A stretch of DNA of 12,962 bases from Phycisphaerales bacterium (GCA_022447165.1 JAKVBR010000026.1:1-12962); one strand, 5' to 3'; numbered from the stretch's first letter, positions 1 to 7,473 are shown. The notes: generated by a model from the sequence alone, not told the origin. Program-made: numbers and translations.

Positions 1-68
1 CCAAGTTTATGACGAGGCGACAACCCACGGGCAGTCAACATCGATTTGATGTCACTTAACCGTTGTAT
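1..68 (-). CDS. Partial N-terminus, possible 16S rRNA dimethyladenosine transferase (RsmA/KsgA)
   Basis: Directly after the efp stop codon, the minus strand opens a frame that runs off the left edge. It encodes IQRLSDIKSM then LTARGLSPRHKLG. The helix-Gly-basic-'LG' pattern resembles the N-terminus of RsmA/KsgA, where a short helix precedes the LGQNFL S-adenosylmethionine-binding motif; the window ends just before QNFL would appear. The enzyme dimethylates two adjacent adenines near the 3' end of 16S rRNA. The only in-frame ATG is at 41-39 and has no Shine-Dalgarno sequence. The family-like helix begins upstream of it, after an AAGG placed 6 bases before an ATA at 68-66. I therefore give the extent from the ATA as a maximum. 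Third gene of a probable rny-efp operon. About 23 residues are visible, so identity is tentative. Confidence 0.42.
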   Translation of the reverse strand, partial: MQRLSDIKSMLTARGLSPRHKL

Positions 69-69
69 G

Positions 70-645
70 CTACGCCTTCCCTAGGTATTCGCCAGACTCT
101 GTATTGATTTTGACAACTTGACCAATCTCAATAAATGGAGGCACCCGAACTCTAGCACCAGTTTCAACGGTTGCTTCTTTCAGTTGATTTGTTGCAGTCG
201 CTGCTTTGGGTTGGTCAGTTGTGTCTGTCACTTCAAGTTCAACTGATGCAGGCAACTCAATACCAAGTGCATTTCCGTCGTAAATCATGACAAGCACTTC
301 TAAACCATCTTTAAGCCACTGGCTTTGTGTTTGTTCGACAACATCTTCACCAAGTTCAATTTGGTCATAGGATTCGTTATCCATGAAGACCCAAGGTCCC
401 TTACCCTGACCACTGCTGTCATACAAGAATTGCATTGAACGTCTATCAATGTTGACATTCTCAATCTTGTCAGATGAGTTCAGACGATTGACTTTAATCG
501 TTCCAGTCGCAACATTCTTCATCTTCGCTTGGATATAAGCGGGACCTTTGCCTGGCTTAACGTGTTCTGTGCCCAGGCATACTTGGAGTTGGCCTTCCCA
601 AATGAGCGCTTGACCACGTCTCAATTCGTTTGCTTTGATTGCCAT
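70..645 (-). CDS. efp: Translation elongation factor P
   Basis: EF-P is a cytosolic factor that binds between the ribosomal P and E sites and rescues ribosomes stalled on polyproline stretches. The 191 residues match the usual family length (about 185-190). Three beta-barrel domains are seen: N-terminal KOW-like (about 3-60), central OB (about 65-125) and C-terminal OB (about 130-190). The last ends in the family signature around VPPFIEIGQVVKI and GEYLGKA. The N-terminal loop reads KPGKG, with Lys33 at the position of the modifiable lysine (Lys34 in E. coli), so this is a lysine-type rather than arginine-type EF-P. The ATG start has AAGGAG at 658-663 with 12 bases of spacing, a little long. 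It starts 25 bases after the rny stop, so the two are probably co-transcribed. No EF-P modification enzyme is visible nearby. Confidence 0.97.
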   Translation of the reverse strand: MAIKANELRRGQALIWEGQLQVCLGTEHVKPGKGPAYIQAKMKNVATGTIKVNRLNSSDKIENVNIDRRSMQFLYDSSGQGKGPWVFMDNESYDQIELGEDVVEQTQSQWLKDGLEVLVMIYDGNALGIELPASVELEVTDTTDQPKAATATNQLKEATVETGARVRVPPFIEIGQVVKINTESGEYLGKA

Positions 646-670
646 GTTTGCTAATAGCTCCTTCTTGCAC

Positions 671-2263
671 TTAGTGTGCAGTTGATTCTGCTCGAACTTC
701 CCTGAGAACAGTAACTTTGATTTCGCCAGGGAATGTCATTTCTTCTTCGATTCTGGTTGCAATGGTTTTTGAAATCGCAAATGCTTCGCTGTCTGAGACA
801 GATTTTGCATCAACAATCACGCGAACTTCTCGCCCCGCTTGAATAGCGTGCGATTCGGTAACCCCTTGTTGTTCTGTTGCGATTGACTCTAACTGCTCAA
901 GTCGCTTCACATACATCTCCATTGATTCGCGGCGCGCGCCTGGTCTAGCACTGCTTACTGCATCTGCTGCCATGACGATTGGAGTGTACGGCGTGGTTGA
1001 CGGGATATCGCCATGGTGTCCCGCGATTGCGTTAAGGACTGCTTCGGCTTTTTCGCCGTACCGCTTGCAGAACTCCATACCGATATGAGGATGCGTTCCC
1101 TCAACTTCATGATCCATCGCCTTACCGATGTCATGCAGAAAACCACATCGTCTTGCAAGTTCACCATCAAGCCCAAGTTGATCCGCGATGATTTGACACA
1201 GGAACGCAACTTCAATGGAGTGACGCAACACATTTTGCCCATAACTTGTTCGGTAGTGCATCTTGCCCACTGCTTCAATAATTTTTGGATGAAGCCCACG
1301 AATGTTCGCTTCAATGACCGCATCATTCCCTGCCTTCAATATCTGTTCATTGATTTCAGTTCTGATGTTTTCAACGACTTCTTCGATGCGCGACGGATGG
1401 ACGCGTCCATCTGCGACAAGTTTTTCTAATGCCTTACCTGCAACAGCTCGTCGGATTGGGTCGAAGCACGACACTGAGATAATCCCTGGAGTGTCATCAA
1501 TCAAGATGTCCGCGCCAGTCGCTTGCTCTAGTGCTCGGATGTTTCTCCCTTCCCTACCAATGATTCGCCCCTTCATATCATCTGACGGAAGACGAACTGC
1601 TCTTACTGTTGTCTCAGACACATGGTCAGAGGCAAACCGTTGAATCGCTTGCAGGGTAATCTCTCGACTGCGTCCCTTTGCTTCTTCGGTTGCTTTTTCA
1701 ATAATTTCTTGAACAAGTTCATTTGCATCATGCTCAGCATCTTGCCTTACTTCTTCAAGAATCACTGCCTTGGCTTCTTCAGCAGACATTCCCGAAACAC
1801 TCTCAAGTCGCTGAGTCAAATCAGAGCGTAACCCCAACAGCGCTTCTTTTTCATGTTCGATCGCTTCATGCTGCTTATCGATATCTTGGCGGATGGAGTC
1901 CAACTTGTCTGAACGCTCATTGAGTTTCTCAAGCATTTGATCAAGCGAATCTTCACGCTTCGCAATTCGGGCAGTGTCTTTCTTAATCTCAGCATGTGCT
2001 TCAGATACTTCTGCTTCCAATTCCTTGCGGCGCTTGCCCGCTTCACGTTCAGCATCAAGTTCAATCTTCTGCTTAATGGCTTCCGATTCTGACTCTGCCT
2101 TTTCCATAATCTGTTGAGCATCTCGTTTTGCAAGGCGAATCGTCCCACCGGAAATGGAACGAATTGCAAACCACCCAATTGCGACACCAACAAGAAGTGC
2201 CCCAACCCCAATTAGAATTTCATTTGTTGTAATGGCTAGAAAAAAATGTGTTGGCATACTCAT
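671..2263 (-). CDS. rny: Ribonuclease Y (membrane-anchored endoribonuclease)
   Basis: RNase Y starts bulk mRNA decay at the membrane in bacteria that use it in place of, or beside, RNase E. The 530 residues (family about 520) show the full layout. There is an N-terminal membrane helix (about 16-35) and a long charged coiled coil (about 45-200, rich in E, K and A). A KH RNA-binding domain carries GREG at 236-239. The HD hydrolase domain has His348 (LRHSIEVA), His377-Asp378 (FLHDIGK) and HH at 416-417. Two in-frame ATGs compete: 2263 and, two codons later, 2257. The AGGA of the ribosome site lies only 2 bases from the first but 8 from the second, so translation may start at 2257 (528 residues). 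First gene of the rny-efp operon. The ribosome site sits in a perfect inverted repeat (2264-2278). Confidence 0.97.
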   Translation of the reverse strand: MSMPTHFFLAITTNEILIGVGALLVGVAIGWFAIRSISGGTIRLAKRDAQQIMEKAESESEAIKQKIELDAEREAGKRRKELEAEVSEAHAEIKKDTARIAKREDSLDQMLEKLNERSDKLDSIRQDIDKQHEAIEHEKEALLGLRSDLTQRLESVSGMSAEEAKAVILEEVRQDAEHDANELVQEIIEKATEEAKGRSREITLQAIQRFASDHVSETTVRAVRLPSDDMKGRIIGREGRNIRALEQATGADILIDDTPGIISVSCFDPIRRAVAGKALEKLVADGRVHPSRIEEVVENIRTEINEQILKAGNDAVIEANIRGLHPKIIEAVGKMHYRTSYGQNVLRHSIEVAFLCQIIADQLGLDGELARRCGFLHDIGKAMDHEVEGTHPHIGMEFCKRYGEKAEAVLNAIAGHHGDIPSTTPYTPIVMAADAVSSARPGARRESMEMYVKRLEQLESIATEQQGVTESHAIQAGREVRVIVDAKSVSDSEAFAISKTIATRIEEEMTFPGEIKVTVLREVRAESTAH

Positions 2264-2278
2264 TTCCTTTCAAAGGAA
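2264..2278. repeat. Inverted repeat over the rny ribosome binding site
   Basis: TTCCTTT and AAAGGAA flank a single central base, a perfect 7+1+7 dyad immediately upstream of the rny start. On the minus strand the right arm (AAAGGAA, 2270-2264) is the Shine-Dalgarno sequence and the left arm is its complement. In RNA this could fold as a short TTCCT/AGGAA stem with a 5-base loop that hides the ribosome site. In DNA it is a symmetrical protein-binding shape. Either role is inference. Confidence 0.5.
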
Positions 2279-2460
2279 CTGTGCCAACTATTGGTCCAAT
2301 CGCAGAGCCAATTCTTGCTAAGCAAAAACTACCTCATCATGCTTTCATTATGCTTGAAACGACATTTCTAACCACACAGGGCTAGAATCGAATCTCTCTG
2401 GGTTGTCTGGCTTTACGCCGCGTAACTAAAACCTAAAAACATAAATCAATCTATTCAGCC

Positions 2461-2476
2461 ACATTTGTCAAAATGT
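2461..2476. repeat. Short hairpin ACATTT-4-AAATGT
   Basis: A perfect 6-base inverted repeat with a GTCA loop lies in the rny/permease intergenic region. No T-run follows on either strand, so it is not an intrinsic terminator. Possible operator half-sites or part of a structured permease leader. Confidence 0.4.
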
Positions 2477-2505
2477 AACTGCCGGTCCCCTTAAGCCGGA
2501 GCGAT

Positions 2506-2531
2506 CGGTCGTTCCAATAATTGGTTGACCG
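2506..2531. repeat. Interrupted inverted repeat with CCAAT/ATTGG core
   Basis: CGGTC (2506-2510) pairs with GACCG (2527-2531), and CCAAT (2514-2518) pairs with ATTGG (2520-2524), with unpaired GTT and TT between the arms. The centre is one base, which suits a dimeric DNA-binding protein better than an RNA hairpin. The ATTGG/CCAAT box recurs at 2290-2300 near the rny end of the same region. Confidence 0.4.
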
Positions 2532-2543
2532 AAGTAAATTCAG

Positions 2544-2560
2544 GCATCAACTTTTGATGC
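2544..2560. repeat. Perfect hairpin GCATCAA-CTT-TTGATGC upstream of the permease
   Basis: A 7-base perfect inverted repeat with a 3-base loop ends 28 bases before the permease ATG. It is placed where it could act as an operator or as a leader stem for the plus-strand transcript. It lacks a U-tract on the plus strand. Confidence 0.45.
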
Positions 2561-2588
2561 ACTGCTTGTGTTATGTGTGTAGTATTCC

Positions 2589-4445
2589 ATGCTAGAACAC
2601 TCGCGTCAAGCGTTTCTTGACCACTTCAAACCCATGCCACGAATTCTCCACTGGTTTCTACGTTTTAGCATATTGAACCCCATTTGCATTCGCCTTATTG
2701 GTGCTGCATCGAGGCGGAATCGCGATTTGCTCATCCGTTCGTTTTACCTTGGCGTTCTCGCAGCAGTCCTTTTCTTTGGTCTCATGGCAATTACTGCAAC
2801 TGGGCGGCTCTCACTGAGAGAACTTGCAGCAGGTAGCGCGAACGTCTTTATCATCCTCGCAATATTGCAATTCATCCTCATTTGCGTTCTGACACCGCTA
2901 TTTATGGCAAGTGCAATATCAAAAGAAGCCGAACCCCAGACATGGGATGTACTGCTCACAACGCCAATGTCCCCTACACAAATTGTGCTTGGCAACTTAT
3001 TCGGCCGCCTATTTTTCATCATCGCACTATCTGTAGCTGCTCTACCACTCATGGTCGTCACTCAGTTTTTTGGCGGTGTTCCACTAGAGACGATTTTGCT
3101 CACCCAAGTCGTTGCGATTTGTCTCGCGATCTTGATTGCTGCTTTAGCCATTGCAATCAGTGTGACTCGTACCGCAGGAAGAAAAGCCGCAGTGGGATTC
3201 TTCGTCATCACAATTGTTGTGCTTGCAACAACCTTCGGCGTAGACAATTTTATCCGCGAGCAAGTCCGAGGCGGACAATTGAATTATTACACCACCGTTC
3301 TTACGCCATTTAATCCCTTCCTTGTTCTTGAAACTATTCTTGCCCCATCAAACTATGTAATCCCTGAATCAAGTTCAAGCCCACAACCACTTGCTTGGAT
3401 GGTGACGCATCCTGTTCAAGGATGGTGTTGGTTCACGCTTTTGACGAGCACCATACTTGTCGTTTGGTCGTCACTGAAGGTTCGCACGCTCGGCGTAAAA
3501 CATGCTGGGCAGAGCAAGTTCGCTCAACTCATGGCGCCAACGGCAAGCCAACACAAAGCAGTGAGCGGTAATCCGATTGCTTGGCGAGAGCGAGTCACAA
3601 GACACCGAAACTTGGGCTCACTATTAGTTCGCTGGGGCTTTCTTGCAGTTTCACTACTGACTTGCATCATCATGACTACCCTCTTTTTAACAATCATGAT
3701 TCAACCAAGTACATACCGAGACAGCATGACCATTATTGTCATCACTGAAATGCTCATCGTATTGTTTGCTGCAATCACCCTTTCAGCATCAGCAATCGCT
3801 AAGGAACGAGAAGACGGAACGCTCGACTTATTGTTAACAACAGCGATGACGCCGAAGATGTATCTCTATGGCAAAGTCAAAGGACTCGTCCTTCATTTGT
3901 TGCCAATGGTACTTGCCCCCTGCCTCACGATGATGACGATTGGTGTTGTCGTTCTTGCAACGCCTAACATTGCAATCGTTCCTGACACACTTCCAAACGA
4001 TTATGAAACTGTTGTTCCTCTTGCCGTGTATGGCGGTGCGTTCACGATGCCGTTTCTCTTCATTCCATTCGTTGCCTTTTGCATCGCAATAGGATTAATG
4101 TGGTCACTACGAAGCAAGGGCTCAATAAGTGCAATCGTCATAACGCTGACGCTTATAACAATCATTACTTTTGGGCTTGGACTCTGCGTCATGCCTCTAA
4201 GTTCAACTTTGTACGCAAGCGCCTTCTTTAATGCACTCTCTCCAATCTCTCAGTTGTTCTCAACCATGCATGGCGCAACCACGATACCTAAGATTATCGC
4301 CCAAGGCGACAAGAGTGCCAATGCAGGACTCGCTGTGTGTTCACTTGTTGGAGGGCTCCTGTGGTCCACCATCTGCTGGGGACTCTTAAAGAGCATGACC
4401 GCATCATTTGTGATGACCGTTAGGCGGCTCGCAGGACAGCGCTAG
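2589..4445 (+). CDS. ABC-2 type transporter permease, two fused six-TM halves
   Basis: An inner-membrane permease of the ABC-2 class, which exports or releases a substrate using a separate cytosolic ATPase. The 618 residues fall into two similar halves. Each has about six hydrophobic segments (roughly 53-70, 86-108, 142-160, 165-192, 198-216, 281-297; then 348-370, 381-402, 431-457, 474-506, 510-536, 582-600). Each half also has the coupling-loop pattern S-A-I-x-K-E...T-x-D-x-L-L-T-T-x-M-(S/T)-P (about 107-134 and 399-428). Single-domain ABC-2 permeases are about half this size, so this looks like an internal duplication or fusion. The substrate cannot be told. The ATG at 2589 has no Shine-Dalgarno sequence, and an in-frame stop lies just upstream at 2580-2582. 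Met16 (2634) is an alternative start but also lacks a ribosome site. No ATPase gene adjoins it in the window. Confidence 0.85.
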   Translation: MLEHSRQAFLDHFKPMPRILHWFLRFSILNPICIRLIGAASRRNRDLLIRSFYLGVLAAVLFFGLMAITATGRLSLRELAAGSANVFIILAILQFILICVLTPLFMASAISKEAEPQTWDVLLTTPMSPTQIVLGNLFGRLFFIIALSVAALPLMVVTQFFGGVPLETILLTQVVAICLAILIAALAIAISVTRTAGRKAAVGFFVITIVVLATTFGVDNFIREQVRGGQLNYYTTVLTPFNPFLVLETILAPSNYVIPESSSSPQPLAWMVTHPVQGWCWFTLLTSTILVVWSSLKVRTLGVKHAGQSKFAQLMAPTASQHKAVSGNPIAWRERVTRHRNLGSLLVRWGFLAVSLLTCIIMTTLFLTIMIQPSTYRDSMTIIVITEMLIVLFAAITLSASAIAKEREDGTLDLLLTTAMTPKMYLYGKVKGLVLHLLPMVLAPCLTMMTIGVVVLATPNIAIVPDTLPNDYETVVPLAVYGGAFTMPFLFIPFVAFCIAIGLMWSLRSKGSISAIVITLTLITIITFGLGLCVMPLSSTLYASAFFNALSPISQLFSTMHGATTIPKIIAQGDKSANAGLAVCSLVGGLLWSTICWGLLKSMTASFVMTVRRLAGQR

Positions 4446-5153
4446 TTAAAAACCGCCACTACGCATTACTTTCAAGCTATCTGGGAATGGATAGGTTGCG
4501 AACACACCAGTTGGCGCACTTTCCCACATTCGAAGAGATGGATAAACATCACCACGGTAACCGGCTTCAAACATCGTACGAATCACTGACTCAAATGTTG
4601 GTTCGTTTCCATGTTCATCTACAAGTCGATTTGATTTAGCGCCAAGGAAACTAACGCTTGCAGCAGGCATTCTGTCCCACCTGCGTTCAACCATATCTGC
4701 AACCTTTTTGAAGCCCGTGCTGAGATCTTCGAGCGTAAACGCGTCACGGTTGAGCGGGCGTAGAAGCGCTAGCACATTGACTTCATCCATGTCATATTTA
4801 AGCACAAGCACTTTGTCGGGTGACAATTCAGCGTACCCACGAGCGTACTTCGTGATGCTCTCGTTATCCCACTGACTCGTCGGAATCATTTCGCCAATTG
4901 TACTGATGAGCCCTCGACTGTTATCTTCGGGATTCACACCACAGATGAGCGTTCGGTATCTACGCGACATCATGTCAGCAAGTAGGAATTGCCCCCACTG
5001 CACACGGATGCGTTCTCTTGTTGCTGTTGCTTTCTTTGGGTCACCGCTTGGAAGAATAATGACGCGATTTGCCTGACGATCGGCTTCCATGAGCGCATCA
5101 CCATCTCCGTCATAGATTCTTGGTCTCGCTTCTGAAGTTTGTTTCGCGCTCAT
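4446..5153 (-). CDS. Conserved-looking hypothetical protein, last gene of the PDH operon
   Basis: I do not recognise this 235-residue protein. It has no signal peptide or membrane segment and is rich in charged residues, so it is probably cytosolic. It begins with an Asp/Gly-rich stretch (YDGDGDALMEAD), followed by an Arg/Lys-rich part around 45-70 (RERIRVQWGQF...DMMSRRYR). A mixed alpha/beta segment (VLVLKYDMDEVNVLALLRP) follows, and the tail is rich in aromatic and Pro residues (ATYPFPDSLKVMRSGGF). The longest frame would begin at a TTG at 5159, but AAGGAG (5160-5165) touches that codon directly. It is spaced 6 bases from the ATG at 5153, which I take as the start. The ribosome site lies in the 15-base gap after the pdhC stop, so it is probably translationally coupled to E2. 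Its stop directly abuts that of the convergent permease. Confidence 0.8.
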   Translation of the reverse strand: MSAKQTSEARPRIYDGDGDALMEADRQANRVIILPSGDPKKATATRERIRVQWGQFLLADMMSRRYRTLICGVNPEDNSRGLISTIGEMIPTSQWDNESITKYARGYAELSPDKVLVLKYDMDEVNVLALLRPLNRDAFTLEDLSTGFKKVADMVERRWDRMPAASVSFLGAKSNRLVDEHGNEPTFESVIRTMFEAGYRGDVYPSLRMWESAPTGVFATYPFPDSLKVMRSGGF

Positions 5154-5168
5154 CTTCAACTCCTTCTT

Positions 5169-6458
5169 TTACACAAGCAGTGATGCTGGATTCTCAATGA
5201 AGCCCTTTAAGGTCTTCAAATACTGTGCTGCCATCGCGCCATCGATGACTCGGTGGTCTAAGCTCAGTGTAGCAGACATTTCGTGACCGACGACAAGTTC
5301 GCCGTCACGCACAACTGGTTTTTCAATCGCTGCGCCAACTGCGAGAATGGCACTGTTAGGCGGGTTGATAATTGCAGTGAAGTGCTCGACACCAAACATG
5401 CCTAGATTAGAAATCGTAAACGTCGCATCAGCCATTTCATCCATGGTCAGTCCAGTTTCACGCGCTTTTTTCGCGAGATAACTCGACTCTTGACTAATCG
5501 TCCGCAAACTTTTCTGATCAGCGTTACGGATCGATGCTACAACAAGACCGCCGCCCCGCTCTTCAGGAAGTGCAACTGCCATACCGATGTTCACCGGTCC
5601 GTGGTAGAGAATGCAATCACCACCAAATGATGCGTTAAATGCAGGATGTTCAGACATCGCAAGTGCACAACATCGGACGAGGAAGTCGTTGACTGATAAC
5701 TTAATCCCAGTCGCTGACAATTGCTCATTGAGCGCTTTGCGCATTTCCATGAGCGGATCCATGTCAAATGTCATGGACACTTGATAATGAGGAATCGACT
5801 GCTTTGACTCGACTAATCGCTTAGCAATAATCTGCCGCATGTTTGACAGCGGTTCAGTCCGGTCTTGTTGCCATGGCGATGTCGGTGCGAGTGGTTGTTG
5901 AATAGGTGTCACATCAGCAACGACATGTGTTGATTGCGGCGTTGAAACGACTGCCGCTTCAGTTTCCTGTGTTGCATCGATAATCTGCAAAATGTCTCGT
6001 TTGATGATTCGACCTGAAGGACCAGTACCCTGAATCGTTGACAAGTCAAGACCGTGATCTTCAGCAAGTCTTCTTGCAACAGGACTCACGCGAGCACCGC
6101 CGGAACTTGGAGGTGGCGTAGGCACTTCTGCAGTTGGTTCTGCCTTGGCCTGCTCAACTGGCTTTGGCGTTTCTGTTTGTGGTGCAGCATCTACTGATGG
6201 TGAGCCAGTTAAGTCTTCATCTTCTTCAAGAAGACGAGCAATCGCAGTGCCAACACTAACCTGTTCACCTGCAGCAATCAAGATGTTTTGGACAACGCCG
6301 TCATCGAAGGATTGCAACTCCATTGTTGCTTTGTCAGTTTCAATGTCAGCGAGTACATCGCCAGATGAAACTTCATCGCCCTCTTTGACATGCCAGTGCA
6401 ACACCGTGCCCATTTCCATGGTATCTGACAGCCTTGGCATCGTGATATCAATTGGCAT
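5169..6458 (-). CDS. pdhC: Pyruvate dehydrogenase E2, dihydrolipoyllysine acetyltransferase
   Basis: E2 forms the core of the pyruvate dehydrogenase complex and moves the acetyl group from lipoyl-lysine to coenzyme A. Domains in order over 429 residues: one lipoyl domain (1-82) with the lipoylated lysine at Lys43 in ETDKATM; an Ala/Pro/Glu linker (about 83-122); a peripheral-subunit-binding domain (about 123-158, RVSPVARRLAEDHGL...GTGPSGRI); a second linker rich in Pro, Thr and Gln (160-200); and the catalytic domain (about 203-429). The catalytic domain carries the active-site motif DHRVIDG, with His402 and Asp406. It starts at ATG 6458, 16 bases after the pdhB stop, with only a weak ribosome site (GAAAG). 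A 2-oxoglutarate or branched-chain E2 is possible in principle; the E1 genes alongside favour pyruvate. Confidence 0.94.
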   Translation of the reverse strand: MPIDITMPRLSDTMEMGTVLHWHVKEGDEVSSGDVLADIETDKATMELQSFDDGVVQNILIAAGEQVSVGTAIARLLEEDEDLTGSPSVDAAPQTETPKPVEQAKAEPTAEVPTPPPSSGGARVSPVARRLAEDHGLDLSTIQGTGPSGRIIKRDILQIIDATQETEAAVVSTPQSTHVVADVTPIQQPLAPTSPWQQDRTEPLSNMRQIIAKRLVESKQSIPHYQVSMTFDMDPLMEMRKALNEQLSATGIKLSVNDFLVRCCALAMSEHPAFNASFGGDCILYHGPVNIGMAVALPEERGGGLVVASIRNADQKSLRTISQESSYLAKKARETGLTMDEMADATFTISNLGMFGVEHFTAIINPPNSAILAVGAAIEKPVVRDGELVVGHEMSATLSLDHRVIDGAMAAQYLKTLKGFIENPASLLV

Positions 6459-6474
6459 GAATCGAATCTTTCAC

Positions 6475-7473
6475 TTAAATGTTATATGTCGCTGAACGGA
6501 CAGCTTCACATATCTTGTGTGAGTTTGGCAAATACGCTTGTTCTAAATTGTACGCATATGGCGTTGGCACATCGTCACTATGCACTCTGTGCACATGATT
6601 ATCAAGGTCATCGAAACAATAACGATGAATTTGAGATGCAATTTCTGAGCCGACCGAGGCAAATGGCCATGATTGGTCAACCACGACGCAAGCGTTTGTT
6701 TTCTTTACGGATGTAATCATCGTCTCGATATCGAGCGGTCTGATTGTTCGACCATCTACAACTTCGCAACTGATTCCTTCTTTTGCGAGTTCTTCCGCTG
6801 CCTCTAAACAGAAATGCAGGGGACGACCAAAACTTATGATTGTGCAATCAGTGCCTTCCCTGCGTATCAGCGCTTTTCCGAATTCAATCGTGTACTCTTC
6901 TTCAGGGACATGTCCTTTTGTCGAGAGCAGACGCTCTGATTCTAAAAAGAAGACTGGGTTGTCATCGCGGATTGCGGTTTTCAGGAGTCCCTTTGCGTCA
7001 TATGCGTCGTATGGAATCGCCATTTTCAATCCAGGCACATTCGCGTAAAGCGATTCGACGCACCATGAGTGCGTTGAAGCAAGTTGGCCACCGGCACCAT
7101 CGTTACCTCTGAAGACGATTGGACAACCAAACTGGCCACCAGACATGTACAACATCTTTGGTGCATTATTCAAAATTGGATCAGCAGCCACCAAACTGAA
7201 TGACCAACTCATGAATTCAACGATTGGCCGAAGCCCACGCATCGCAGCGCCAATAGCCATTCCAGAGAAACCGCTTTCACTGATTGGAGTATCAATAAAC
7301 CGGCGCGGGCCAAATTCATCAAGCATGCCCTTACTGACCTTGTACGCGCCGTTGTACTGCGCGACTTCTTCGCCAAGCAAGAAGACCCGTTTGTCCACAC
7401 GCATTTCTTCGCTCATCGCTTCACGAAGTGCGTCTCTAAACTCAATGACTCTTTCTTTTGTTGCAACTGTCAT
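6475..7473 (-). CDS. pdhB: Pyruvate dehydrogenase E1 component, beta subunit
   Basis: Together with E1-alpha this forms the thiamine-diphosphate enzyme that decarboxylates pyruvate and acetylates the lipoyl arm of E2. The 332 residues match the family (about 325-330). Seen: the N-terminal pyrimidine-binding domain with GEEVAQYNGAYKVSKG (34-49) and the cofactor-activating glutamate Glu66 in DTPISESGF; GLKMAIPYDAYDAKGLLKTAIRDDNP (about 148-173); and the C-terminal transketolase-like domain (about 200-325) with VVDGRTIRPLD. One oddity is that the loop usually reading 'HSQ' is THSW here (His135, Trp137). The start ATG overlaps the pdhA stop in an ATGA arrangement, a 4-base overlap typical of translational coupling and fitting a 1:1 subunit ratio. 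Confidence 0.95.
   Translation of the reverse strand: MTVATKERVIEFRDALREAMSEEMRVDKRVFLLGEEVAQYNGAYKVSKGMLDEFGPRRFIDTPISESGFSGMAIGAAMRGLRPIVEFMSWSFSLVAADPILNNAPKMLYMSGGQFGCPIVFRGNDGAGGQLASTHSWCVESLYANVPGLKMAIPYDAYDAKGLLKTAIRDDNPVFFLESERLLSTKGHVPEEEYTIEFGKALIRREGTDCTIISFGRPLHFCLEAAEELAKEGISCEVVDGRTIRPLDIETMITSVKKTNACVVVDQSWPFASVGSEIASQIHRYCFDDLDNHVHRVHSDDVPTPYAYNLEQAYLPNSHKICEAVRSATYNI

Larger units (their letters stand above)
2264..2588. other. Divergent intergenic region between rny and ABC permease, rich in short dyads
   Basis: No convincing gene is seen in these 325 bases. The region must hold the divergent promoters of rny (minus) and the permease (plus). The best -10-like box for rny is CATAAT on the minus strand at 2352-2347, without a good -35. 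TAGAAT at 2383-2388 on the plus strand also lacks a partner. Six short dyads are present: 2264-2278, ATTGGTCCAAT at 2290-2300, TTGCTAAGCAA at 2315-2325, ACATTT/AAATGT at 2461-2476, an interrupted CGGTC/CCAAT dyad at 2506-2531, and GCATCAA/TTGATGC at 2544-2560. They may be operators, a structured leader or a small RNA; the sequence alone does not decide. Confidence 0.6.

Noticed and set aside
1013..1429. A 138-codon open frame on the plus strand
   Set aside because: It lies wholly antisense to the KH/HD-coding part of rny, has no family resemblance and no ribosome site. It is a shadow of rny codon bias.
2383..2388. TAGAAT as the permease promoter -10
   Set aside because: No -35 at 16-18 bases, and it lies about 200 bases before the ATG. 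TTGAAA at 2354 is 23 bases away, too far.
2882..3313. A 143-codon open frame on the plus strand
   Set aside because: It overlaps the permease in another frame, and its Cys/His/Arg-rich composition is typical of an out-of-frame reading of hydrophobic codons.
5154..5159. TTG start for the last PDH-operon gene
   Set aside because: AAGGAG touches the TTG with no spacing but is 6 bases from the ATG at 5153.
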